From Apostichopus japonicus (Eukaryota; Echinodermata; Holothuroidea; Aspidochirotida; Stichopodidae), in NCBI RefSeq assembly GCF_037975245.1, contig NC_092569.1, positions 36,822,168-36,886,167 on the forward strand: a DNA stretch of 64,000 nucleotides, written 5' to 3'. Made by a program: the position numbers and the translations under genes. Shown here in pieces: positions 48,585 to 59,800 of the stretch; the stretch's first letter is position 1, and every line of letters starts with the position of its first letter. The notes beneath the pieces are model-generated. The model did no database searches, was not told the DNA's origin, and saw nothing but the letters and a program-made list of their open reading frames with translations.

Positions 48585-49080
48585 ATTACTGATATCAGCA
48601 AATGAATTGGTGATATCAGCAAATGAATTGTTGATATCAGCAATTCCAACATATCGCCAATTCAATTGCTGATATCAGCAAATCTTTTAATGATATCACC
48701 AAATCATTTCATGATATCAGCAATTCGGTTCCTCATATCACTAATTAATTAGTGATATGTCGGAATTGTTGATATCAGCAAATGATTTGCTGATATCATC
48801 TATTCAATTTCTGATATCACCAATTCATTTGCTGATATCAGCAAATATTTGTTGATATCAGCTATTATTTATTGATATCAGCAATTATTTGGTGATATCA
48901 CCAAATGAATTGGTGATATCAGCAAATGAATTGGTGATATCAGCAAATGAATTGCTGATATCAACAATTATTTGCTGATATCACCAAATAATTGTTGATA
49001 TCAGCAATTATTTGATGATATCATCAAATGATTTGATGATATCAACAATTATTTGCTGATATCACCAAATATTTGATGAT
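48585..49080. repeat. Right arm: array of GATATC-centred palindromes
   Basis: Same unit family as the left arm, e.g. GAATTGGTGATATCAGCAAA. One unit, CCTCATATCACTAATTAATT-AGTGATATG (48731-48759), is a perfect longer palindrome around TAATTA. Confidence 0.93.
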
Positions 49081-49120
49081 ATCATCAAATATCGAATAAA
49101 AAGTAAAACGGCTTGCCATA

Positions 49121-49305
49121 CGGCCTTCTGGCTAAGATCATGTGTAGTATCTGTTCCCTTTCGAGGGGAATGCTGATGCACACCCGACGATGATCACACA
49201 GTCACAGTCCCGATGCAAGGGGACTGGGGTTGAGAGCGGATCAGTCGTTCGGTAGTTTGGTTGTCGTGCCCAGGTTCTTTACTGGGCGACTTTTTCTTAA
49301 AAAGT
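49121..49305 (+). mobile_element. U2 snRNA-headed SINE, main part
   Basis: CGGCCTTCTGGCTAAGATCA-TGTGTAGTATCTGTT follows U2 snRNA closely, including GTAGTA that pairs with the branch site. After about 45 nt it departs from U2 (CCCTTTCGAGGGGAATGCTG ...) and ends TTTTTCTTAAAAAGT. A second copy with the same non-U2 body is at 59394. Confidence 0.78.
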
Positions 49306-49310
49306 ATATT

Positions 49311-50005
49311 GTAACTGACCGTGTAGCATGTTGTTAATGGTCCTATATGATAATCGCATCCAAGTCTTGATCCGCGTCTCCGATAAACATCAATAATTGA
49401 TAAAGCTGATTATCATAATGCCAGGTCGAATATTGTTCGATTGGTGCTTCAGGAGTGTACAGTGTGCGGGGTCAGAGATGTGGGTCATTCCCCCATCCCT
49501 GCTCACATGTTTGTCCATCTTAATCAGCAAAATATAATAATTTGTCGTAGAAACAGAAGTCTTATATAGCACAAAGTTTGTTCCAATTAAGCCCTGTATC
49601 TGATCAGCAACCACCCAGCGAAGAGCAGACGTTATCATTAGGGAAACAGTCCCCTTACACCGAAGGTGCAAAATTTTCCACTTGAATTGTTGCAAAGTGG
49701 CTGCTTATCTGGCTATACCACACATGGTTGAGCAGGTTTTGTAAGATGAGCAAGATAAGAATGACCACAAGATCGCTTATGCGAACTAATTTAATTAAAC
49801 CAGTTTCACAGGACATAAGGGATTATATGCACTTCAATGAGCAATCAAGACAGTATAGAGTGTATAGCTGAAATGATATTGACTTCTTAACATGTACTGT
49901 GTTGAGTGGAAGACTTGCATTTAAAACTCATCTCTGTACATGTCAAGACCTCAACTATCTTGTAACTATGTTTCTATGTAATATATAAATAATAACACAG
50001 ATTTA
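49311..50005. other. Intergenic, no gene recognised
   Basis: No conserved frame or repeat seen; the 101-codon minus ORF at 49390-49695 has no recognisable motif. Confidence 0.5.
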
Positions 50006-50009
50006 GGAT

Positions 50010-50127
50010 GACAGAAAAGCGAAGCGGGGGAGGGGGGCGGAATGATACTTCCGCCCCTCCATATCTTTCACAGGGGGTGCGGGGGGGGGGGGCTGGCGCC
50101 CCCAGCCCCCCGGTTCCTACGCCCTTG
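50010..50127 (-). mobile_element. 5' end fragment of the hAT-like family
   Basis: Reverse complement begins CAAGGGCGTAGGAACCGGGG-GGC and continues through the GGCGGAAGTATCATTCCGCC palindrome seen at 4905 and 6112. Truncated after about 115 bp. Confidence 0.75.
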
Positions 50128-53100
50128 TGAAACAACACCGACTCTGTTAAAATACAATCTTTCTCAGTCCGTTTTCTTGTATCTGCTTATATAAAGGCAG
50201 TTAAACAAAAGGTTGATGTGTCAGCTTTATGCCTGGCAAATACATAGCTGAAGGGCAAAATTATATTCTTTATGTTATTGCGAGTCCATGATGCATGTGA
50301 ACTGGATGGAAAACTATTTGAGATAAACTGAAAGTCTTCTACTGTGTTTCAATTTCATGTCGTAGGCACACTAATCCTTTCACCAAAGAGTGATTACAAT
50401 GATAACTTTTGCATTATGAATCTTATTTGCTGTTTTTTACAATATTTTTTTTTATATTGCTTCCTGGGCTTTGTTCAGCTATTACATTATATCAGCTCTT
50501 GGGTATCGAAAGTTTCAACGCGCATGTTGAAATAACTAGCATAGTGTTGGTTTCCAAAACTTTCCAGTTATTATTTGCAAGCCCAATTTTTGATAATTCT
50601 TTTATTTCCATTTTTTTTTTGTAGTTGTCTCCACTTTACAGCTTTAATTGTTTTGTATCTGTACATTTAATTGTTTTTGTATTGCTATGTTTTACTTTTT
50701 ATGTATAACGTTGAATGTAAAAAGCAGGGCCTTATTGGAAATCAGCTTTTGCTGAATAAGCAACCCTGGATAAAAATGCGAATAAATAAAAAATGTCGGG
50801 CATTCGGGCCCTCCATACACTCGCTCAGCGCCCGCAACACAATTTCATAATCTAAGGTACCTCCCTCCGACCATCCTATTGATATTATGTGCTATTCGCC
50901 TCATAAGAATAGGAGGATGCTGTTAGCATTGAATGTTATAAGGGGATCCGTAGATACAAATTGGCACCCGTGATCAAATCTCCGTATATTTAACTCGGTT
51001 AGCGTAAAGCTAACTTCTCCCGAGGACCTGAAGTATCATAACCAATAGTGAAATGAAAAATATAATAATATACAATAATAATAAGAACATTAATATAAGA
51101 AAATGAATAATGACTGGGAGTCATTTTTCCAAGAACAAGAGCCATTTCTGAAATCACGTAAAGGTTGCCACATATTCCAAACTAGTATAAGCGCATGAAA
51201 AGAAGAACGATAGCCGCCCGTTTTTTCCCTTCAGATCTCAGTACGAGAAACATGTATTTTATTTGTATAATAGAACAACTTTCGTTAATATTTTCCTACC
51301 CTAGCTATATGTCGATTTTACAAAACCTTCATGAAAACAGACTTTTTGAAAATGGATTTTGAAGCTCAGTCAACAATTTAAGAAATGCTTAGGCCTACCG
51401 TTAAATACTGGCGTCAAAAAATACATTTCGTATTTATTCCAATAAAGATCCACAACGGATAACAATGCTAAGTAGAGCTTACTTAAAGAGAAATAGAAAC
51501 TGCATGTACAGCATGGTCATTTTAAGTATCCAAGTACTATACAAAGAGATCGAGTTCACCGAAACATCCCTTTTCCTTATCACCTGAGGAAAACCGTCTT
51601 TTATAAATTATAGTAGGCCTACCATACAGTACTTTACATTTGATACAAAAGTTTCTTCTATACAACAGTTTCCCAAAATTTGTATGTGTCGCAATAGTTT
51701 TAAGTTTTAACCAAGGGCAGTACCATTCATAATTTGCATATTACACCAAAATTTACAATCGGCGTCCAGATGGCGGGAAAATGTAACATAATGTTCAATC
51801 TGTTGGGTCGTTCCCATGGTGCGATGAACTTGGGCAAGTTGCCAAGTTCGAATGTCGATGACCTACTTATGTTCCGTGACCAATGTCAATGGGAATTATG
51901 TGTGTAAAAACTCGTGTTTTTCCACGTGTAATATATATAGAAGTTTTACGTAAGGGGAGCGAATTTCGGGGCGGCTCGTTGATTGTGAGGAAGCACTTAT
52001 CTAATCATCAATTTTTGTGAAAAATATCTTACGTTTTTTTCTCCAGAAAATGATTTTGACTAGTAATTGGAAACTCAATGTATCAAGAAGTACTGAGTCT
52101 AGACCTTATCATTGCATTTTGGGGGAAGACAGATCTTCAAGTGCAAAATATTGTTTTTTCATTCAAGGTTATCGTGGTTTTCTTGCGAGGTGTATACGGC
52201 GTAACTTTCGATGTAGGCTTAGAATTTGGATCGGCCGATGCCTACCTAGTTTGCATGAATTTTTACCTAAATTCAATTTAATTTAACGGGAATCACTAAG
52301 CATGTCGGAAAGACAGGACTCGACTTACTACTAATACTTTAAATATAAAGTTCACAATGAAAAGTTTTTAACTATCAACAAGTCCCCACCTGTTTGGAAC
52401 TTCAGACAACAATAATGTAACTTAGGGGCTACATAAATACGGGATTATAAACTACATATATAAGAATAGTACAGATTTGTTTATATCGTTAATCGGCTGT
52501 TGTTTACTCCAGAAAATATACTTTCAATACGTACAATATCAATCTTCGTACAAAAGTTCTTAAAAATAAAAAAAGTAGCGAAAGATAACTAGAAATGACA
52601 TCGTGGAACCCCCCCCCCCCGCATTAATAAACGAATCCATTTCATTACAGCATCAACTCTCAAGTACCGAACAGCAGTGTGTAACAGTACCGTACCCTAT
52701 GCTAAAATAATATACAGTCCCGTGCGAAGATGGATTTAATTTGATATGCTCCCTTCGGTTTTGGATCAAAAATTATTAAATCTTTATAATTATTATCACA
52801 AAATGTGGTGAAATGCATAAGGGTGAGATTTTGTACATGGGAACCTTCACAATCATCGTTTGAAGGAAGAATAAATAACGAAAATTTCTGAATAACTTTG
52901 AGGTCTCGTAACATGCTGAGTTCACGATATTTGGTGTAGGCTATAGGTCCAAATTACTACATGAAAAGTTGATTCGTTAATATGTCTAGGCCAGTGCGTA
53001 AATTGATAAGATATTATTCAAACTAAGAACACATGAACCAGAAATAAACGTGTTTTCTTTTCTCTAATTTAAATAGTAACACGTAGATATTTTTATTATG

Positions 53101-54400
53101 TCCTGGATTCCCGGGAATAATACCGAAACGAATGTAATAACCAGTTGTTTTCCCAATACCGGTAGTAGTTACACATTGCACTGTGATCGGGGTTAGTCAA
53201 AGCCGGGATCGGGATGCCGGTATTCACTTGACTACCGGGATCCCGCACAACCCTAGTAATGAAATAGCCTATCTTCCCTCAAAATTGGTACATTGTACTT
53301 AATGCAACTCTTCTCATGCATGTAACAAAGGCTTGTATGTATCCTTGTGTATGTATAGGCCCCTATACTAAACCACCTCAGGAGTTTCGCGGAAAAAGAA
53401 AAAGGATTTCCAAAAAAAAATTTCCAAAGATAAAAAAGATGACGATTGTCCGTACCAAGTAACCATGTGTTTATGAATAGCGAATGGCCTAACCTACTAG
53501 ATGTGTTAATGGCCCGAAAAGCGCCAAGAATAGTTACCCAAACTTTCCATCTCAAAAAGTATCTCAAACAAATCATCCATCTTCAATCTTTACCAAAATG
53601 TTAATTTTAATACCTAATTCTTACATTCCGACGTTATTTTGTACTTATGTTCAATATAATTCCGTTTATGAACAAATAAAAAATATGCCGAACTTAGTGT
53701 TTAACATCCTTGTTCGTCACTATTATTAACTCCATTCAAGCTCAATTAGAAATGTAAGCTTAGGCCAATCAAACTAAGTAAATAGTGACAACATAACTAG
53801 TGTAGGATTACTGTTTAACGTTTCCAGATTGATATAAAGGAATGATAAGAACTAAAAACAACTCCAATGATGTTTCTAATAATAAAAATTTGCATTTACT
53901 TGTGCAGCATTAATTTGAACAAAAATATAGACCGTATTCAGAGGCCGGTTTCTCAATGTTACAACATAGCGTTAGGCCTAATGCGACAGCTATGGATTCG
54001 AGGCACATGAAAATCTCAGGTTTGGATGTAGTAACGTTTGGGAAATTTCCAAGCGTCGGTTATGAAAATTAGCGGTCGTCTGGTGTTATGTATTAAAGGC
54101 AAGCCAGACGCGGAAAAATCAGGAACCGGTGAATAAAAATCACGAAAATCCGAACTGGCAGCTAAAGGGAACTAAGACACGGAATACACTTCATACGATC
54201 ATATGTCGCGAGTACTGTATGTACGCCTGTAGCTATAGCTGTGCATGCCTGTGAACAACGTTTATCTCTTGATCATTTGCATATAGCTGACACACTAGCT
54301 AATGCCGCGAGCAAACCGCATGTTCGTTGGTCCGTGTGATAGGGTTAAGATAAGTGGTGTAAGCAGAGCTGAAGCTCGAGATAAGCCCAACCCGAGCTCC
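50128..54400. other. Long gene-poor intergenic region
   Basis: No exon recognised. Noted: a LINE-like tail near 50720-50790 (AATAAGCAACCCTGG, AATAAATAAAAAA), a YY1-like ATGGCGGGAAAATG at 51770, a C run at 52611, and at 53098-53255 a CCCGGG/ACCGGTA-rich stretch ending CCCGCACAACCCTAG that may be a small DNA element. Confidence 0.45.
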
Positions 54401-54456
54401 CCCGCTTGCATAGGCGTACGAGGCGGGGGGCAGGGGGGGCAGACTGCCCCCCCAAA

Positions 54457-54607
54457 TTTCCAGAGGACAAGAAATTCGGGCAAAAGTCCTGAAAAATTCG
54501 GGCAGCCTAAGAGGAGAAAAAAATATATATATATATTTCTTTTTTTTCTCCTCTTAGGCTGCCCGAATTTTTCAGGACTTTTGCCCGAATTTCTTGTCCT
54601 CTGGAAA
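54457..54607. repeat. Near-perfect 151-bp palindrome
   Basis: Left arm TTTCCAGAGGACAAGAAATT, CGGGCAAAAGTCCTGAAAAA, TTCGGGCAGCCTAAGAGGAG; right arm is its reverse complement. Arms of about 70 bp meet at a short AT centre near 54532. Confidence 0.93.
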
Positions 54608-54805
54608 TATATATATATATAAATATGCAGTAGCTTGCCCGAATCTTTTTCAAATTTTTGCCCGACAATTCCATGATTTTCTTTATTTAGCATCATGATG
54701 CCCGAATATTTCCGTGTAACACCACCGTAAGCGCAGTTCATCTGGGCTACCACGCTTTTTGCACGATCAATTTTTTTTTCTAACTAGTCAATTGTATATC
54801 TGGAC

Positions 54806-55461
54806 CAAGGGCGGCGGAACCGGGGGGCACAGGGGGCACGTGCCCCCCCCCCCCACTTTTCCTCAGGTTAAAAATGTGCCTTTTTTCTACATAAAAATAG
54901 AGGTGCCTCAAGTTAGCAAGAGGCCAGGGAACCAGAATGAACACTCGGGAAGGGCCGTTTCCGGCCATCTGAAGGGCATTGTGTGCCCAAAAATTTTCTA
55001 GTACGCTCCGCGCCAACCGATGGTGGCGCTCCGCTCAGATAGTCGTGCATACAACTTTGCAAATCCTGGCTAAGCCCGTGACTTTTAATGAATTTCTGTG
55101 GGTCAAACTCAAAGCTATTTCGAATGGAAAAAAATTGTGAAGATATTAACAAGAAAAAAACTCTAATTCGGAATATTCCTACATTAGCAACTAACATGAT
55201 TTCACCTCATTTTGTCTCAAAAGAAAACTTGTTCCTTGTTTCCCAATTTGCGCATTGGATATTGCAGTGCTAGTATGCATAGTTTCCTTTAGGGAGGGGG
55301 GGGGGTTGATGAAGTGATGTGTATTACACAAATAAGATAATACAATAAGAGTTATAAAGGGTACTAAATATAAGGCTGCATTAGTCCAATCGAATTTCTG
55401 CAAAGTGCCCTTTGATGTCGGTGCCCCCCCCCCCAGATTAAAAGTGCTTCCGCCGCCCTTG
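54806..55461. mobile_element. hAT-like element, 656 bp, with 8-bp TSD (7/8)
   Basis: Ends CAAGGGCGGCGGAACCGG and GTGCTTCCGCCGCCCTTG are inverted. The flanking octamers ATCTGGAC (54798-54805) and ACCTGGAC (55462-55469) differ at one base. Contains the shared core (CCGTTTCCGGCCATCTGAAG ... GGTGGCGCTCCGCTCAGATA). No ORF of note. Confidence 0.84.
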
Positions 55462-55729
55462 ACCTGGACATCCCCAATATGAGTGTATATTTTCTTTTTC
55501 ATGATGGTGGGGGGGGGGGGAGTGCCTACAAGCCTAGAAGTACAGGTTTGTCATATTCTTTGTTATATTCTAAACTTTTTTTGTGAGACAAATTGCAGTC
55601 TCACCCGACACAGCGACATTATCCCGCCTACGTGTCGTTGAACAATGTATGTTTTTTTTTTTCTGGAGGTAGCTGAATACTGTGTTAAAATAATAAATTA
55701 GGTAACTAAATAGGAGCTTAAAAAATATA

Positions 55730-56040
55730 CTGTCCCATTTTTCCCCTCCAAAGTGATGTTACCATTTTTTCTTCTTCTAATTTACCAAATTTTTGGGGAA
55801 GTGTAAATTTCTAAAACGTGAGATTATAAAATACTGAATGTTTAGATGCAACTTGCAAGGCCTCAGAAGTGCCGTTTCCGGCAATCTGAGAGGCATTGTG
55901 TGCCCAAAAATGTTCTTGTACGCTACGCGCCAACCGATGGTGGCGCTCCGCTTAGATAGTGTCACGGGAACTTTCGGGCACAAAAAGTTCTGCCCCCCCA
56001 AACTGAAATGGTCCCGTACGCCTATGCCCGCTTGAGGTCG
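55730..56040. mobile_element. hAT-like family copy, ends unclear
   Basis: Core AGAAGTGCCGTTTCCGGCAA ... CCAACCGATGGTGGCGCTCC-GCTTAGATAGT at 55865-55960, then CCCCCCAAACTGAAATGG and GTACGCCTATGCCCG. Right end resembles TACGCC...; no target duplication identified. Confidence 0.65.
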
Positions 56041-56384
56041 GGTTGGAAATGCAACTTCGCTGTAAGGGGACTGTTTCCCTAATGTAAAATAACGGTGAAT
56101 TGTTAACACTGAGAAACAGTTGTTATTGCTTTGACATGTAAGGACATGTTCGATTTCTTTAGCAGCAAACAACGTCGAGCTGTAGCTTTCATTAGTAACA
56201 TTTTAGTTCATTTAGTTCAGATTATTGCTCAAGTCGTATGTTACTTTCACCAGGATAAACGCACTCTTTGTATTAAACCTGCGTCAGCTAAGATATCCAT
56301 AGAATCAGACAATATCTTTCTAAAAGTAAAGAGGACGAATGTTACTATAACCAGGTGCAATAATGGGACCAGCTGCAAATAATG

Positions 56385-56525
56385 GGAATTTGCCAAGGGA
56401 GGGGCGAAGCTTATAGGCAAACTATTTAAGTGTAGCGCCACCCCGTGTTGGCGCGAAGCGTACAAACAAATTTTGGCCGAAAATACCTCCCAAATCGCTG
56501 GAAATTGCACTTCCCAGGCCTTGTA
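56385..56525 (-). mobile_element. Inverted, diverged core fragment
   Basis: Reverse complement reads AAGGCCTGGGAAGTGCAATT ... GTACGCTTCGCGCCAACACG-GGGTGGCGCTACACTT, the same core with several substitutions. Confidence 0.6.
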
Positions 56526-56805
56526 AGTTACATGTAAGGAATTTATATTTTGAAATTACTAGCGAAATCATAAATGAAATATGCTCAAGGAGGGGGGGGG
56601 GGGGGGAGGAGGGGCGGATGATCTACGGGTGATGCGTAATTTGAACTAATCTAAATTTTGTTTGTCTGGTTTACCTATAATGACCTTTGACAATTAAAGC
56701 CTAATAGTCCCGGATAATCCATAAACCAACGGTAAAGGTTTTATTCACTTTTTGACCCCGAACCGATCGCGTTTCAGTTCGCACTCAGAAGAACCAATTG
56801 GAAAC

Positions 56806-56872
56806 ATGGACAATTTACTTATACTCCTCTCTTTAGCCTCAATAATTTATCTTTCGAAAGGAGGAAGCGATG
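56806..56872 (+). CDS. CUB gene exon 1 (signal peptide)
   Basis: AACATGG context; 22 codons plus one base, ending GATG|GTGAGA. Hydrophobic core LLILLSLASIIYL. G|AT with exon 2 gives Asp before the first CUB cysteine. Confidence 0.78.
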
Positions 56873-59800
56873 GTGAGAACGTTCATAGTTTTTGTAAATG
56901 ATTAAACTGTATAATTTGGTTGTCGGTGTATTGAGCTTTTTGTGCGAGAATGTCGTGTTTTCTTCACTATACTGGGCACATACTGTATACCTGCATACTA
57001 ATCAAGTTGAAGATACATCGTGTAAAATATGCTGCGTGTTACGGCTGAACATGTATAAACTATGTTTTTTTCTTGAATGAAACTTAATGCAGTAGATAGT
57101 TTGCATTACAATATTTTAAGTCAAAGCTGAAGCCATAAGATATAAACAAATATATTATATGTATTAATTTACCTTTCAAGTTACATTGATGACAGTTTAT
57201 TTTATTTATGTTTTATTTCATGCATAAGACGAACTAAGCTGGTCTTACATCAATCTTTGTAAAAATTGGGCAATATTATTGATCTAGGTCATTTGACCAG
57301 GCTTATCCGTACAATAAGTTGCAAAAGATTGTCCGTAATTATTCGTATGGGGTTTCAAGTCTCCAGTTCCCTAAAGTAAAGAAACGTTCAGGTTTCCTTT
57401 TATTTAGATGATGAGATGCCTCACCGGGGAGAACTTCCTGAAACTATTCGTATGGGGTTTCAAGTCTCCATTCCACAATAGAAACATTCAGATTTCTTTT
57501 TATTTAGACAATAAGATGTCTCACGGGGAGAAATTCCCCATATGTAGGAGTGGGTTGGGGTGGTGAAAGTGTGATTTCGAGGATAATATTTGGTATATCT
57601 TACATTTATTTTATCAAAATTTACCGTAAGCAGGGAAACGTTGACCCCTACTACTCAATTCACGACAGAGTGAACACATGGTTGTACAGTAAAGTAAAAC
57701 TTTATTACTCCATGAAAGGCAATTGTGGTACTCACACAAGTCAAAAATACAAAAATCAATCTAAGCACAAGTATGCAGATAATTGTAATAAAAAGGTAAG
57801 ATCGGATAAAAAAAAACCCGAAAAAATAGTAAAACATACACAACATGAGTAGTGACCACTTAAGTTGCTGTTGTTAAGTTTAATTGCACGAAGTATGAAA
57901 GAATTCCGATAACGATTAGAATTTAGCTTAGGAAGTCTAAGTCTACCAATACCCCTATTTATAAGACCGTTACACACTGTAGAATACAACGGATGACTAA
58001 AGTCACTCCAAACCATGTCTCACTTCGACTGTAGGCGGCATTGGTAGATCGAGTCAACTAAAGACTGAGCCCCCCCCCCCCCATTACTTTTTCTGCTTTC
58101 TTGGTCATTTTGTCAATACGATCCCTTTCTGACTTACTAACAGTACCAACCCAGCAAAGTTTGCAATATCTTCAATTTCCACAAACTCATAGCATTATAA
58201 AACATCTCTAGAATTTCCGAACGCACAATGACGAGGGACATATTCGAGGACAGTATAGCCTAGAATTCAATTATTTCACCAGGTCAACATCACCATGATC
58301 CCCTAGTTAAGTTATCATTCAATACTGCATACACGCTCTACCGCATTCCCCTTAGTAATGACAGGTGGTGGCGGAGTACACTTTTGTCTAAAATCAATAA
58401 TCGTTTCTTTTGTTTTAGAAATATTTAGTTCAAGAAAGTTATAGCGTTATAGTATTCTACGAATGACTGCAGCTGTCGGAGGTATGCCCAGTCATTGTTT
58501 CCATGGATAAGACCTGGCATGGCAGTATCATCGGCAATTTTGATAAAAGGGCACCCCTCCACCCCCTCCGAACACCCCCACCCCTCCACCAGAGATCTAC
58601 AGTCACTGACGTATATGTAGTGAAAAGAAATGATGGAAGGACAGTTCATTGCCGGGCTGCTGTATTTGACAATAATATGCAATCAGAACGACTAGTTGGA
58701 CCAAGTTTAACATACTGTGTTCTCCTGGTGAGATACTGCACGATACATTTGAATAATTCACTAGGGATTTCCATTTCAAAAGTTTATTGACTAAGTTATG
58801 CGGTTGAATTTTATTAAAGGCAGAGGAAAAAGCGATAAAATAATAACTCGTGCTGAAGTACTAGGATGTTCTAAGTGAGAGTGTAATTTGTCAATCATTC
58901 AAAAATATTAGGCTGTAAAATGTCCTTCTATTTTGTCCCGATAAGCGGCCTTATCTTCTCTGATCACTTTTCTAGTTCAGACTGCACTTGTTTGAGTCCC
59001 TCCCAATTTCCTTTCCCAACAAATCCCTTGTGCTTGTTGAACACATCTTTGACCCTCTGTGTTATCCAAGGCTTATTGTTTGGCTACATTTAAATCTGCT
59101 TTGTATGAATGGTTGACTCGACACAGACGACTGCATAGTCGCTCACGGTTTGCGTTAGTTCATCCAGGTCACTGCTAGCTTCAACAAAGATTTTCCAATC
59201 TGTACAATCGAGCTCCGCTCTTAGTTGATCCAGGGCATTATAAGTCCACAGTTGAACTGTAACTATAGAGGAGGTCCTTTGTCTGTACAATCGAGCTACG
59301 CTCTTAGTCGATCCGGGGCATTATCAGTCCACTGTTGAACTGTAACTAAAGAGGGCTTTGTCTTTTCACAATAGGTCTGGATAACAGAATTTCGGCCTTT
59401 AGACTAAGATCATGTGTAGTATCTGTTACCTTTCGAGGGGAATGGTGATGCACACCCAACGATGATCACACAGTCACAGTCCCGATGCAAGGGGACTGGG
59501 GTTGAGAGCGGATCAGTCGTTCGGTAGTTTGGTTTTCGTGCCCAGGTTCTTTTTTCTTAAAAAGTAGAATCTCGGGTGCACATTTGACATGTTGGTAGTA
59601 GTGCACACTGCTCTTCTTTAAAGTACAATAATTAAAGTCACCTTTAATGATGGTATGAGCGTCCGTGGCAGAGGCCTCTTAAACGCATGAACAACATCTA
59701 AAATCCAAAGCAGTCGGTTTCGGAACGTTGTGATGGGGACCATACACAGTGTGGATAACCATGTGTGAAAATTCCGGTGGCAGATAATAAGGTTGTAAAC

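Noticed and set aside
49121-49305. True U2 snRNA gene
   Set aside because: Only the first ~45 nt resemble U2; the Sm site and 3' stem-loops are absent, and the same chimeric body recurs at 59394.
52017-52286. Overlapping plus ORFs of 89 and 67 codons
   Set aside because: No motif, no supporting splice or promoter signals, and similar-length frames are expected by chance in 4 kb of intergenic sequence.
53253-53576. 107-codon minus ORF
   Set aside because: Aromatic-rich translation with no family resemblance; starts in a small CCCGGG-rich repeat.
54295-54753. 152-codon minus ORF
   Set aside because: It runs through the 151-bp palindrome and a transposon-like G tract; composition is that of the hairpin.
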